A stretch of DNA of 64,000 nucleotides from Coniella vitis (GCA_011317545.1 WUJK01000006.1:1-64000), one strand, 5' to 3'. Positions 45,212 to 57,808 are shown, numbered from the stretch's first letter. Program-made: numbers and translations. The notes: a model not told the origin generated them from the sequence alone.

Positions 45212-47452
45212 TCAAACCACCCAAGGCGTAGGCTCTGGCAACGTCGCCAGCGGAACGGTGCACGTATCCGCCAAAGCAGCCACGGCCTCGGCGCTCGTCG
45301 AGTTGACGCACGGCACGCCCAGCCCGCCCTTGATATTGTTGCAGATAATCACCGCTTGGCTCGCCGCCGTGCCATTACTGCCGCTGCCGCTGCTGCTGCA
45401 CGGCGAGGTCACGGTAAAGTTCTTAAAGACAATGTTCTCGCACACGGCGTTGGGGTTCGAGCTACACGTCAGCGAGGCCACGGCCCGGCCGTATTTGCCA
45501 GACGTGTAGCCCGAGAAGCTGTCAAAGGTGATGTTTGTGACGTTGACTTGGGATGGATAGGCGGCACATTCTGTAGCGTTGATCTGTTGTGAAACGAATT
45601 TTAGCAAAAAAAGAAAAGAAAAAGAAAAACCCAATCTGCTGCTTGATTTTGAAAGACGAATGTATACATGTGCGTGTTCCAATCTCCCATTTTCAACGGC
45701 TCGCTTTTCATTGACCCGCCGCCACCAAAAAAGAAAAACACCGGGCAACATAGGAAAATAACTTACATTAAAGTAACAAGAGTCGAGGTATGCGGCGTAC
45801 TGGTTGTTGTAGTTGTAAATATTCTTGAACGTCACGTTGTTGATGTACCCGTAGCCGACGTCCGGGCCCGCCCACGACTTGAGGCGGCCGCCAAACTGGC
45901 CGTTGAGCATCCACACGTTCTCAATGTGGACATTCTCGATGATGTCGAGCTCGCCCGAGTACTCGCCAATGGAACCCATGGATTGACCGTGGGAGCCTGT
46001 ATTGTTTTGTGTGTGTGCGTGCGGTGTGCAACACACAAGTCAGCATTAGCATTGGTCACAAAAATAAAAGAAAAAAGGAATTGGCTCTAGGGCAAAGGGT
46101 AGCTTGACATATACGAACCGTTGCAGTACATGGTGTTGACGTAGATTTCTGTCGTGTTCGCCTTGGGACTCTGCATAGACATATTAGCAATTTTGAGATG
46201 ATGGGTTAATATAATGTTGAAAGACCAAGCAAGACCAAGGCGGCAACAACAACAACAACATACAAAACAGTCATCCCCGTTGTTGGCCCATGTTCTCTCC
46301 ACGGTGAGATGGTCCAGGTTCAATGAGTCGAAGAAGTCTGTATTCGCAGCGACGGCCGAAGCGTTCTGTGTATTTTTGTTGTCAGCTGGCGTGCCCCCCC
46401 TAAAAGAGGAATTCGACGATTCGATGGGGCGACCAGCCCCGGAAAACATGGGAACTGAGGAGGAGAGGAGAGTGACAAAAGACAGCCGCTTCCACTCATG
46501 GCAGAGCAGGGGAACTGTGTGTTCATGTTCCCGACCTACATTCGAAACAGCTGTGACTACAACATCTTTGTACTCGAATCCAGAGGCTGTTCATCTCAAG
46601 TTAGCAATGTTCTCAGGGATGTTTTTTAAGAAGAGAATAGGAGAGACAGAGAGAAGGAAAGAAAGAAAAGAAAAGAAACCATGCGCTGAACAGGTTCACG
46701 ATCCCGACACTATCATAGACTCCAGCAACAAAGAAAAAATGAGACAAAACAGGACATAACCACCAAAAAGAGGGAAAAAAGAAAAAAAAGAACCCACAAG
46801 TAACCACGAAATTATTCCAACAAGGCGAGTCCTTAAACGTAATCCCCTCCACGACCCAATCCGTCGCATTCTGCGCATAAAACAGCACCGGCCGTAGATA
46901 GGTATTATCCGGGTCCAGAATCTGGTTGCCCGCAAACTCATTCCACCACAGCTGCCCATTCCCATTCAACACGCCCTCGCCGTAGATCTTGACTTTTTTG
47001 CCGCCCCACTTCCAGAACATGATGGTGTTTTGGAACGGGTGCGTGAAGGCCGCCTCTTGCCAGTGCGCCGTGTCATTCGTAAACAGAATCTCGCCGTCGA
47101 GCCGCACCTGCACGTCGTCCAGAAAGGTCAGATCCAACGGCTGCCCAATGACAAAGGTGCTGTGCGCGGGCAGGTACAGCGTGCCGCCGTGGTTGGCGCG
47201 CTTGAGCCCGGCCTTGAACTCGGCCGAGACATCGTCGGTGTCGTTGGCGCTCGCGCGGATGGTGACCACGTGGCGGCCGCCGGTGTTGTGTTGGAGGGGT
47301 TGCGGCGTGTAAGGGTGCTTGTTGCGGAACTCGAGCACGGAGCGGGGGGTTCCTGGGGGCAGGGGCATGTCCACGCTGCCGGCTGCCGTCGACGATATAG
47401 CAGCGATGAAGGCTGAGAGGAGCAGCCTGGTGGTGGTGATGAAGTGCGTCAT
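45212..47452 (-). CDS. secreted polygalacturonase, glycoside hydrolase family 28 (exo-type likely)
   Basis: complement(join(45212..45583,45767..45996,46119..46170,46264..46365,46540..46586,46798..47452)), 485 aa. Exon phases close exactly. Signal peptide: MTHFITTTRLLLSAFIAAIS, cleavage near Ala24. The GH28 beta-helix signature is complete: NTD (242-244), GDDC with D265 and D266 (acid/base pair), GSHGQSMGS with H288, and R-L-K (323-325) binding galacturonate. Several Asn-x-Ser/Thr sites fit secretion. CNGSHG and ELDIIENV resemble exo-polygalacturonases, which release single galacturonic acid units from pectin; exo versus endo is inferred. Five introns (93-211 bp) are long for this genome. Variation: Phe-Ser-Pro-Lys follows GDDC where Val-Ser-Phe-Lys is usual; this spans an exon join and should be checked. 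Confidence 0.88.
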
Positions 47453-48963
47453 GGTGAAGCTGAGTTGCTGGTGTTTGCTTCGTCCTTTTCTCAACACCAG
47501 GGCAACCCGGAGGATTTGTCTTGGAGCGGCTTGGGAGAGTTCGCAAGAGTGTGTGTGCACCTTGGAAGCCTTGCCACAACTTGAAGTAAACAGGAGTGAG
47601 GCTCCAGGCCAGATATACACCCATCCCAGGCCACTCCAAGCCTCAGTCCCCAGAAGACGGCGAAATATCTGATTCGATCGACAAGCTATCCCGAAGCCGA
47701 CCCCGAACGACAGCCATGTTGACAGGCGCGCATATGTATACGCCCGCCCCCCACTTGAGGACATGATCCTCTCCGTTCAGCTTGGGTGGACAAGCAAGTA
47801 TAGAGGAGGAGACTTTCTCCACAAGACGCCGTTGGCAAAGCTTGCGGTGTTTTGGAGTCTAAAAGTCTTGGCCCGATGCCCCCTCGCCTGTCATGCATTG
47901 CACTATGCGATGCCATTGATGGGAAATTTCTCGGAATGGAGTCATCGTGCGTAGAGGACTGGTTTTGGTCGAGGATTCCCCGCATATTGCTGCTTCTGCA
48001 ACCCCAGACTACCCTACCCCATGTTTTGCCAACGTCTGGTACGACGGAGACAGGGTGAGGTCAGGCACAGTCGACAGGGGTAAGATCAATAGTCGTGATT
48101 GAATAAAAGCTCGCAGAGGATGTGAGCTCGAATCCTATCCACCCATTCGAGACAGAGCGATCAACTTCACTCAATCAAGATAGGAACAGTTAATACCATA
48201 CTCGGTACTGCAAGGGCGACGAACCTCAAGACGGTCAGGTACCCATGATTGTTGGAAATCTGATATGCCTCGTGCATTTGCTTTGAATCGTTTGAATTCT
48301 ATTCGAACCCGCTCAGTCTGCATTGTGTGCGCGTTTCCGCGCCTCTTGTGGCCTTGTCAAACAAAATCTAACGTGCTTTATATGCCCGTTTCTATCGACA
48401 TGCTCCGCAATCATTTGCCTTGCCCAAACCGCTACTCCATGCTAGAAATACAAAAATACCAAAACACTACCGAGAAAGGAGAAAGAAAGTGATGGCTGAA
48501 GGCCCTATGAATGTGCATTTACATCTTCGTCTTTGTATGTCTTCGTCTGGCCTTGGTGGCTGCGAGGGTATCATGTTGCCGTTGCGCTGAAAAGGGTAGT
48601 TTTTTTTTTTTTTTTTTTTTTGGTGATTTGGTTTATACACCACCGACGGATATAAATGGTGATGCTGCCCATTGCTGCTGCTGCTGCTGTTGTTGTTGGA
48701 ATATTGTGTGCGGTGTCTGGATCCAGAAGAACATCTGTTGTCCCAGGCAAGGAATTTTACTGCCAGGTTCAAGCGAGTAGCCGAAATCTAGAAGTATTTG
48801 TAAGCATTTGTGTCCTTCAAAGATCATGCTGGCGGGCTCTTTCAAGTGTATTGTTTCCCTCTCATGTGTCCTGGCACTTGGTCCATTCCACGGGCCAGGC
48901 GGCCACGAGGCGGCATCATCCTTGTGAAGTCGTCTACAGCGGTGCGGTCCCGAAAGCAGTACA
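47453..48963. other. intergenic, polygalacturonase promoter and downstream of F-box gene
   Basis: No gene seen. Contains a poly-T run (48600-48620) and a TGC/TGT repeat (48673-48698). Confidence 0.6.
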
Positions 48964-50099
48964 CTAACTGCACCGCTCATTGTATTTGCGCCAGTCTGGA
49001 AGAGGAGACGCGGCCCCCCAAGATATCCAACGCCACAGAGCTGCCCCAAACTCGATGCGACGCGGAATCTCGAGTGGTCCGTCATCTCCAACTTTCAGGA
49101 CTTGCCGACGAGGGTACGATTTCTTGCCGGTAGGATCCTCCTCAGATCGAAGCAATGATGATAGCATTACCTGTATTTGAGACTTCTTGGTCTTCAGACT
49201 TCTCCACCTCGAGCAGCAGAGTGCTCGTTCTGACCAGCAGCTCTTCGTATACCAGAGTATACGAGACTGCCAGATCCTCGTCGTCGGCGTCGGACCACAA
49301 CGCAGGCCGTCTGGCGTCCAGATTCTCGCGAACACGGAATTTGAGGCCGACAGTCCTGCTGCGGTCCGTCCACAGTATAGACTCGTCCTTGCTCGCGTTG
49401 ACACCGGCTTCTGACAACTGGGCCTTGAGCCATCGCCTAAACACACGCACCACACCGTCGCTGATGTTGACGTGGCTCAGGAACATACCCCGCCTGGGGC
49501 CGGACTTGACCAGATTCGTCATGACGCAGAGCTGGCTGAACATTTCCCCTTCATCGAGGTTCACGGTGATGGAGGCCGTGAACTCGTCGTCTTCGCCCGC
49601 CACTTGCGTGGTGCCGTTGTTCCCGCTCACGCTTGGATATCTCGCCCTACCTCTGCGGTTCTCCTCCTGCACGACGGGCCGAAAGCGCGAGTAGAGACCG
49701 TGTAGCTGGCTGAAGCTCAGCTGCCTGTCCTCGTCCTCGGTATAGCCTTCTAGACCGTTCGTGCCGAGGTACTCGCAGTGCAGGTAGGGCGTGGATAGCT
49801 TTGCGGAGGGATGGTAGGCTTCGAGGATGATCTCGTGAAGCGGTAGGGAAGCAGCGTCTGTCAGACGGGTGTGGATGATGCGCAAGGTCAAGTCGTAGAA
49901 GCGGTGGTTAATGCGAGCAAGGGGGAGCAATTGGGGAGTGTCCATGTGGCTGAGGATCTGGATCAGGATCTGGCGAGGATGAAGAGGGCAGTGTTAGCTG
50001 AGTAGGTCTATTCTCTCGCCAGAGAAACGGGCGCCGCAAGATACGTACCTCGCTGGGGAGATGGTTGACATTGGGTAAAAAAGAAGCCATCGCGTCCAT
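48964..50099 (-). CDS. F-box protein
   Basis: complement(join(48964..49100,49171..49969,50049..50099)), 328 aa. Exon 1 encodes MDAMASFLPNVNHLPSE; joined in frame it gives LPSE-ILIQILSHM with PQLLPLARINHRF, a clear F-box at about 14-50 that docks on Skp1 in SCF ubiquitin ligases. The rest is conserved-looking but without WD40 or LRR repeats: YHPSAKLSTPYLHCEYLG, an acidic middle, FTASITVNLDEGEMFSQL. The last intron is less sure: the donor is at 49170, and an acceptor giving VLKVGDDGPLEIPRRIEFG is placed at 49101 by phase; a second acceptor 8 nt downstream gives another frame-compatible choice. Without splicing the protein would end 14 codons after the donor. Substrate unknown. Confidence 0.78.
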
Positions 50100-50390
50100 G
50101 TTGTTGTGCGAGGTTGGAAGTGATGGGGAGAATGCGTCGTCGTCAAAAGATAAGACCAGCTACGGGTGGGCTGAGGGACGGAGAGCCTGGTAGGGCAGAG
50201 ACTGGCTCTCCGGGGGCATGGGAGCGCATTTAAAGGCGGCGCTGTCTGGGCTTGTGTCGACGCCGGGCTCCTGGGTCGCCAGGAGGAAGCGACACTCTTG
50301 TCGTGGGCGGACGGGCTGAGATCAGTGCACGTCGGCGGCGGCCGATTGCAACCCACAGCCAGCAATTGTCAAGCCAGCGGGCGGTCAGAG

Positions 50391-50420
50391 GCACGCAGGC
50401 ACGCAGGCACGCAGGCACGC
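50391..50420. repeat. (GCACGCAG)3.75 tandem repeat
   Basis: Near-perfect 8-bp units. Confidence 0.9.
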
Positions 50421-52514
50421 TTGGCACGGCTGTTTCATCCAAGTCGGCCTTTCGGTGGCGTGGCAGCTCAAGGGATAATGCCGAGTGAGAAGCGGTGGTG
50501 CGATGCGCGATGGAGGGTGGATGGCCAGACTATGGCGTAGAGGGCGACACAGCAGGGGCCGGGCGGGGTCCTGCACTAACTGTCTTGTATGCAGACTATG
50601 ACCGCTGGCCGCTAGGGCTCTACCTGTGCAGAAGCGGAGCGGTGATGCAAATGCGTGTGCGAGGAAAGAGAGACTCGGCAGACAAAAAGTGGAACTCGCG
50701 ACGCGAAACCTCAAGCAGACAAGCAGACAAGTATCTACGGGCGCGCCCATTCTCGGGCAATCATAGAGCTACTATGTATACTATGTAGTAGCGCAGGGGA
50801 CAGGGGGCCAAAGTGCCTTACTACTAATAGCATAGCTGTATACTACATAGTATGTACATAGCACTATATAGTGCTGGTCTGCAGCCCTACGGGTGGATCT
50901 ACAGCGGCCCCAGGCTCTCCATGGCACACTGTAGAAGTAGAAGCAGCACCTCCGTCCCCTGGTGACGTTGCCGCCATAAGTACCGGACGAGTGTGTTTGA
51001 TAAGAAATGGCACAACTTCAGAATAAGGTTTACCGATTTTGCCATGCACCAGCCAGTAACTTGGTCCTTGGACGCCATGTTAGTCGATATAGCCACAGGA
51101 GTAATTCTCCCCCTTCTTGCCATGCCAGCTGGCTGTCGCAGGAACTAACTACCTTGCTGTACACTGGAAAAAGAAATAAACATGGCATTATATTTTGTGC
51201 AGCCATCTACATCATGGTAGGAAAAAGTACATCCCACAGAGACGAACCGCGAGCCAGGTGTGTGTTGACCCATGCGTCAGGCCACCCACGGGAAAAGTCG
51301 GACAACATTCGGGGGAAGAGGACAGGGACACAAGAAGAGCAGACAGTATAAATGAAAATGAAAATTGGAACCGCTCTGACATTACGGACTGCGCCAGCCA
51401 GATAGTGTGCTTCGATCAGGCGTTTAAAAGTGGTTCATCAGGCTGTACTCGAGTACATAGCAGTCGTATACTTGCGATAGCGCCAAGCAGCTTGCAGTCT
51501 GTGTCTACGCTGTGAGTACTGTGAACGGCTGTCCAGATGGCTGTCACATGGTAAATACTTCGATTGTGGCCGTCTAGTGCGCATTATTCGTGACCCCAGC
51601 CAGCCGTTTGTTCGAGTGATGTCCCGTCTGTGTGGACTTGGGATCTACAGACAGGGACGGGGCGATCTCGACTTGGCGCGAGTCTCCCATTGTTACTGTG
51701 TGCATACTGAGTGGTACACCCGTCAGCCTCAACGCAAAGTCAGTCAATCACTCAGTCAGTCCTTCTCGTGATTGTTCCGTGGCATGTGGGAATGTCGATG
51801 ATGGGGGCGGGCGCGGGCCGTTCCCGCTGCAACATCCTTCCGATATCTACTCGGCCACTCAAGCGAATGGAAGCGAGCCAGGGGTTGAAAGATTGCCAGG
51901 TCACACTTGGCTATCATGAACAATCAAGACAGCTGACCTGCAATTTCACCCGTCTCCTGGCAATCACAACATCGCGAGATGCACGGCCATGACACAGACA
52001 CTCACGTCTTCGTGGCTGGCTTGTCAGCCCTTCGGCGGCGCCTAGTCTGGGCGCTACTGAAAAGAACTCGCGGCCTGTGAATTGTGGGAAACGGAGCCAA
52101 CGTGTGTACTCAGCGAGGAAACTCTTGGAAGTCACGACCGGCAGAGGAGTTTTTGGCCCGAGGTACATAGTACTCTTGTCTCTGCTCTGCTCTTGCCGTT
52201 CATGCGTGGATTAGCATTGGCATGCCGGCTCTTGCCAGTGCCGAGCTTGGAGAGGTTGTGGAGGTACCATGTAGACATGGTCTGGCACTCGGGAGGCACC
52301 AGAAGGCTGTCTGGCTGTCTGGCTGTCTTCTAGAAGAGTTGGAGGAAACTTAAAAGGACGGCTTGGAAGTTTCCAATCCTTGTTCCCAACCAGCCAACTC
52401 GCACGGCATAGAAGCTAAAGAAGCCAAGAAACCCAGCCGCCACAAGGTGATGGCCAGAGTCCGACTCCCGCCTACCACTGCACAATACCATCGCCGTAAG
52501 CTAGACCTTGGAGA

Positions 52515-52679
52515 ATGGAAAGCCCCCCTGACTCGGAGACAACCAAAGTAGACGGATGGCTTGACGGTGCCCCCAACCTGACTCGAATCAGTGCCGAGCT
52601 GCATAGTCTCGACGATCTCCTCAAAGAGATTCCCAAACAGCCTTGGCAGCCAAGCTCCCCCGGCCTTACAATAACGTAG
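52515..52679 (+). CDS. candidate small ORF, 54 aa, unrecognised
   Basis: ATG at 52515, stop at 52677-52679. The product reads like a real peptide: acidic start, then NLTRISAELHSLDDLLKEIP (amphipathic helix) and a Trp/Pro-rich end. A second frame upstream (52363-52551) also reads smoothly (RKLDLGEWKAPLTRR), so this could be part of a spliced gene, or a frameshifted gene remnant. Family unknown; chance ORF not excluded. Confidence 0.25.
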   Translation: MESPPDSETTKVDGWLDGAPNLTRISAELHSLDDLLKEIPKQPWQPSSPGLTIT

Positions 52680-53738
52680 CCCCCCGGATGAAGCATACGG
52701 TGCCTAGCAACCTAAAGCCGACCAATAGATCTTCTGAACGGGGCTCAGTGCATGCGTACGTGTCGAGAACGAGCCTTACTATACGTCCATCCTTCAGATC
52801 TGATCGTCGTCCACGTGTGTGCTGGAGTAAAAAGCAGGCCTCCTTAGTTCTTCAACAACGCCCGAGACGCTATGTACGGCCGAGACTAGGACAATAGCAC
52901 TGTCGATCCAAGCGAGGGCACCAAGCCAAGGATGGGCCTTGCCCCTGTGAGGCTCAAATTTTGACTTTACACGATAATCGTGGGTTCGAACAATTTGTCC
53001 GAAGAAGGAGGGGGGGGGCCTCCATTGTGGCGAGTGGGCGTTCATTGTACATGGTAATGAGCGATTCACTCAACATGGAGGTTCTGTGGCAATTAAGTCG
53101 CTGCACATAGTAGTGCAATCATCTCAGGCGCAATAGAGATAAATGGTGATCATATCCAGGGCTCAGCCAAGCCTGGGTCCAAGTCAGAAGGGCAACTCCT
53201 CACGTCCGTAGCTGTTGATAAACGAAACATCAGTGAACAAATTTTACTAGCCACGTCATGTATGAAGATTTGCGAGTAAAGTTTGAGAATATCAGGTCCG
53301 GAGTGATGGCATCAGACTTCTAGATATCAAATGAAGATTGAGGACGAGCACTGAAGAGCTATGCTTCATTCTGAAGGGGGGAGAAAATATATCTTAGAAA
53401 GCTTAACATGATGATATCCAGGCTGGAGAACCTACAATGCCTGTTACTGTGAGTGCATTGAATATTATGGGTGCGGGCGGAATCTTGACCTGTTCCATCC
53501 GAAATATTCAGGGGAATGGAGTGAGTTGACGACCAGAAGGAATGGTGTATTCTAGGGTATGTTTGAAGAAGCTACAGCCGCCTTCCAATATTGAGAATGG
53601 TCGAGTTTGATGCTACAAATTAGAATCAACGCAATGCTCCCAATGATAACAAATTAGTTGCTGCATTTGCTTGTATCATTCATTGATGTTTCCATGGCAG
53701 GTGAAGAGTTTATGATGAACCAAACAGGCATTTCTAGC

Positions 53739-53857
53739 ACGTACGACCATACCTAGTGGAAAACTTGGGATCCCGTCCGCTCTCCCCTAAATAAGCCACT
53801 AAGGGCCGGATTAGTAGTTAAGTGGGTGACCATTAGCGAATACCCGGTGTTGTACGT
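53739..53857 (+). rRNA. 5S ribosomal RNA (dispersed copy, divergent type)
   Basis: 119 nt. Seen: start ACGTACGACCAT pairs with the end GTTGTACGT (helix I); conserved blocks GGATCCCGTCCGCTC, TAAGCC, TTAGTAGTT, GTGGGTGACCA and AGCGAATACCC lie in 5S order; helix II CCTAGTGG pairs with CCACTAAGG through one bulged A; a T run (53857-53862) follows as Pol III terminator. It differs from the usual filamentous-ascomycete 5S at several paired sites, with pairing kept, so it is more likely a functional variant than a pseudogene. 5S genes are dispersed singly in this group of fungi. Confidence 0.85.
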
Positions 53858-53862
53858 TTTTT
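53857..53862 (+). terminator. Pol III terminator of 5S gene
   Basis: Run of six T at the 3' end of the 5S sequence. Confidence 0.75.
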
Positions 53863-54218
53863 GCTTCCTCTTTTGAAGCTTACTTAAATTACATTTTACT
53901 TTGGCCCCCTTTCTCTTCTGTCTTTTCTAAATTTGACCGCTTCTGATTTGATTCTCGATTCGTGCCTTCGAACACTGCTCTTCTTGTCTTGATCACGGAG
54001 AAATTGGGAGAAGATGTGTTTTTGCCAGCATGGCGGCGGCCCTGCATCGATCACAAGACATCGGATGCCATAATTTTGAACATTGGAGGCGTATCTTGTT
54101 TCTCGACTCAAACAAAGTTGACCAGCAATAAATAGGATTTCATTCATTATATACCCAACCAAAATCATGGATTGCTCAGAAGATTATCTATCCCCCGAGT
54201 CCTTGGACCGGCCCGTCC

Positions 54219-55812
54219 TCACGCGCCTCTCAACATCTCCTTCATCCCGCCTTTGCCCCGCAATGCATTCACAATCGTCGCCAAGAACTTGAACCAAAAC
54301 ACCAGATCCGCCACCACCTCCTCCACCTTGAACGCGCCCGTCACCACGGCCATGAGCAGGAAAGCCGCCCACGACAACCACTTGAGCCGCGCGCCCGCCG
54401 CCAGCTCGATCCCGGCCACGCTCACGGCCAGGCCGACCAGGTACACCACAAACGCAACCACCGTCAAGATGACGCTGCCCAGCAGCAGGAAAAAGGCCGC
54501 CAGCGCAGAGAGGGTGCCAAACACGGAGTAGACGCGCGCGGGGAGGCTCTCGCCCTCTTTGAGGCAGTACAGGGCCGCGCCAAGCAGCAGCAGCACCAGC
54601 AGGCCCGTCAGGACCGCGGCGACGATGTAAATGGCCACAATGGGCATGAAGAGCAGGTCGACGGACCACGCGGACAGATCGTTGCCTGCTGTCTGCAACA
54701 GCTTTTCGACGCTGTTGGCTGCGCTGTCAATGGGCGAGCGAATGTCGTCTCGGGCGCTCTCGGGGACGTAGAAGACGCCGAGGACTTTGGAGACGACGTA
54801 GCCTGGCTGGAAGCCGAAAATGGTGCCGTTGTTGGCTGTTGAGTTGAAGTTTTCGGAGCCGCCTGAGGTTCAAAAAAAAAAAAAAAAAAAAAAAAAGTCA
54901 GCATATTGTATTGATGAAGCAAGGCTGGAAACCCCCAAAACCAAAACCGTGAGAACATACCACTAGAAAAGAGCTGACTACACGAGGACTTGAGCGACGT
55001 CGAGTTGCTGCTGCTCGTCTCGTTTTCCAGAGTCGAGCTGCAGAACGTCGTCAGGTGCAGCGTCATCTTCTCGGGAATGTCGAGGTCGTCCAGCGCATCG
55101 GCCGTCTCCTGCAGCCACTTGTTGAGCTCATCCTGGATAGTGTCGAGCACTTTGTCCATGAGCCCCGTCACGGCCTCTTCAATATCCTCGAGGGTGTCGC
55201 CAATGTCCTTGATGATTTCGTCGGCCTCGTCCACAGCCGACGAGTAGGCGGCGGCAGCGGCCGTCTCAACAGAGGAAGCCGCCGTTTCCACGGCTGAAAT
55301 GGCGCCTGAGGCGGCTGTTTCTATGGACGTCTCGACGCTACCTGCTGCGCTGACAACGTCACTGTACCACGAGCCGACGCCACGGCGGGTTTTGCTGGCG
55401 GTTGTGTCGTTGGTCGAGACGAGCTCAATGGTGGGCGGCGTGAAGCGAGCAAAGTCCGTCATGTTGACCTTTTCTCATCCCAAGTTAGCCACGATCCCTC
55501 ACATGGAAGCGATGAGAAGAGCAAGAAGGAGAAGAAGAAAATGGAGAGGCCGCCACATACAGTAATCAAGGCGAGCTCACTGCTCGCGTCGCCGTCCCGG
55601 CCGACAACAAGGATGATGAGCGTCAAGACCAGGGCAGCAATGGCAAAGACCAAGGTGCAGCCCAACCGAACGAGCCTCCAGATGCTCCTTTTCGAGCGCC
55701 GTGTCGCCGTGTCGTGGTCCTGTGGCTGCTTCTCAGAGTAGTCTGATTCGCGGCTCGATCGTTCCGAAGGCCACTGGCCATGGGGCTGGCCATCTTGTCT
55801 GTACATGTCCAT
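54219..55812 (-). CDS. SUR7/PalI family membrane protein
   Basis: complement(join(54219..54862,54961..55468,55561..55812)), 467 aa. Exon 1 starts MDMYRQDGQPHGQ; a basic cytosolic stretch leads to TM1 (LVRLGCTLVFAIAALVLTLI, about 48-72). A long Ala/Glu/Ser-rich extracellular loop (about 100-320) with Asn-x-Ser/Thr sites and helical repeats (VETAASS type) follows, then three more membrane segments in exon 3 (about 335-460) and a short basic tail. This topology, one N-terminal and three C-terminal helices with a large outer loop, is that of fungal SUR7/PalI proteins, found at eisosomes and in cell-wall stress or pH signalling. The intron at 54863-54960 contains a long T run near its acceptor. 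The exact subfamily is not resolved. Confidence 0.8.
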
Positions 55813-57808
55813 GATTGAATCCGGGCTTTTCTGTTTTTTAATGTGTTGATATGTGTGTGTCCAAGGTGCGTGCGCAATTCTTTTGCCTCTTTTTGCTGTG
55901 TATCTCAGAAAACCCGATTCGCAAGTATGGTATCTTGATGTCTCGCCGTCTCTTGTTGGTATTTTCGTTTCTCTCTGATACAAGCACTGGAATGAAAGAT
56001 TGATAGAATAAAATGAAAATGAGATGCTAAGATGCCGTCACCAGGCCGTCAAGGCAAAGAGGCAAGTGGAAGTGAAGAAAAGGGTATAATTTGTAGCAAG
56101 ACAAGAGAACAAGAAAAAGACAAAAGGGAAAAAGTACAATAACACAATGGATAACTCGAGGCTGCTTGGTAAAAGACAAGAAAAGAATAAAAAGTAGCAG
56201 ACTGAGAGAGGGCCATCCGTATTGCTGTATATATCACAATAGACGCCCGGGCGCGGCTAGCCCTTTGTCCAACAAGACATCAATACCTGAATAGCGCCGG
56301 ATACAATAAACCCGCCCATGGGGCCTTTGTCTCACAACAGAACATCCCACCCTTTCATCCATTGTACTATGTAGCAGTAGACGAGAAAAAAGAAAGCAGA
56401 GCAAAGCAGAAAAGCCACCATTCCGAGCCAATCATCCATCATGCAAGCCGCCCACAGCAACATGAGACAGAGAGGGGGTGGCCCCTAGAGAACGTTTGAC
56501 ATTTTGCCCAGCTATCTCCCTCGCGCCTGATGCCGCTCATTGCCTTGTCGAAGCGAGAATGATTGGCTGTTGGCTTCTCTTTCCAAGTATACGGGAACCG
56601 ACGGACTAGATATCTAGCCCCCAAAGGCGGCGGCTGTGGAGCACTCAAAGCTACATAGTACTATGCTACTCAGATCTACTATGTACCTAGGTACCTGATG
56701 AGCAATACTGCCAAAACCGCGTACTAGTAGGCGCCCTGACATGTCGCTGCCGCCCAATCAACGCCTGGGCGTGTTTCAACCTCGCGCTGCCGCCAGCCAA
56801 CCGTTCTGAAGGACCCCCCCAGTCGCTTTTCCTTCTTTTTTCCACCCGCCAGCGCATCAGCGCATCTACTATGTAGCAGGGCAACAGGGGTCAGTATCCA
56901 GTCCGAATTTTTGGATTGTTCCTATTGTCACCCATTGTCTGCGCGCCCATAGACGCCAGGGGGCAAGATCTTGCACTGCCACTGTCATTCCTAACTGGGC
57001 ATCAAATTGTATACAATGAATGTAACCTGTCGCCGTTCCTAAACCACGTGTCACCCACGGAAATGCAAGTCACGCATGTGTCGAAAGACTGCCCTGAAAC
57101 AAGACCTCTTCAGCTTCCATCTATTCATCCTTTATTTTCCCGAGAGGAAAAGAAAACCGCTGTATCATCATTTCCCAAACCAGCTGTGACAAAGAGACTG
57201 ATTAGTAACAGCCGTGAGAAACGGAGAAAGTGCAGGCAACCACAGAGGGTTCATTGTTGATCCATGACGGTATACTATGTTGAAACGCAAACGTGTTTAC
57301 ATTGCTTGATTGGATTGAAGTGTGTATAACTAGCCGTATGCGGTAAACAAACAAACAGAACAACGCTTATTATAGCGTGCTTCAACCCTAACCCTTTAAA
57401 CCATAAACCCTAACCCTCAATCTCCAGCAGTTGTGCCTCAACATACTATAGCAGAAGGAGCTTGCGCTAGACCTGGACGTGTCGCCAAAGCTTCAGTATA
57501 GTCATATTTGCTTTGAGGATCATTTTTCCGTCTTATAATTTAATGAGATCTTCGATGCATCGGTGGATATAGCCGCTTCTCTTCATCCGTTCTTCTCGTC
57601 CCGTCACTCGCGTGGTCCGGCGACATTAGCCCAGGGCCTTCTTAGCCCAGGGGGACAGCTTGAGATAGATAACAACGGCGTTTGAACCACCTCACTGACT
57701 GAGAGTATGCCGACTTTCAGACTTGGCCAAGTACTACTTTAATTTTCATATTGTCATGTAGCACGTCTTCGAAGAGAAGCAGCGGCATCCCACATGCTTA
57801 GTATACGG
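55813..57808. other. 2.0-kb intergenic region
   Basis: No gene supported. Holds four TACTATGTA-type motifs (56365, 56652, 56677, 56867) and two short telomere-like segments (57386-57395 and 57408-57417). Confidence 0.55.
57386..57417. repeat. interstitial telomere-like repeats
   Basis: CCCTAACCCT occurs twice, separated by TTTAAACCATAAA-like sequence. This matches the fungal telomere unit CCCTAA. Confidence 0.75.

Larger units (their letters stand above)
50100..53738. other. 3.6-kb intergenic region
   Basis: No confident gene. Contains (GCACGCAG)n at 50391-50420, four copies of TACTATGTA or its complement at 50770-50852 and 52164-52172 (two of them directly adjacent at 50770-50787), and one small coding-like ORF (52515-52679, listed separately). 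Confidence 0.5.

Noticed and set aside
48120..48160. GAGCTCGAATCCT resembling a tRNA T arm
   Set aside because: No cloverleaf could be formed around it.
52960..53010. GGGTTCGAACAA resembling a tRNA B box
   Set aside because: No matching A box, acceptor stem or anticodon arm.
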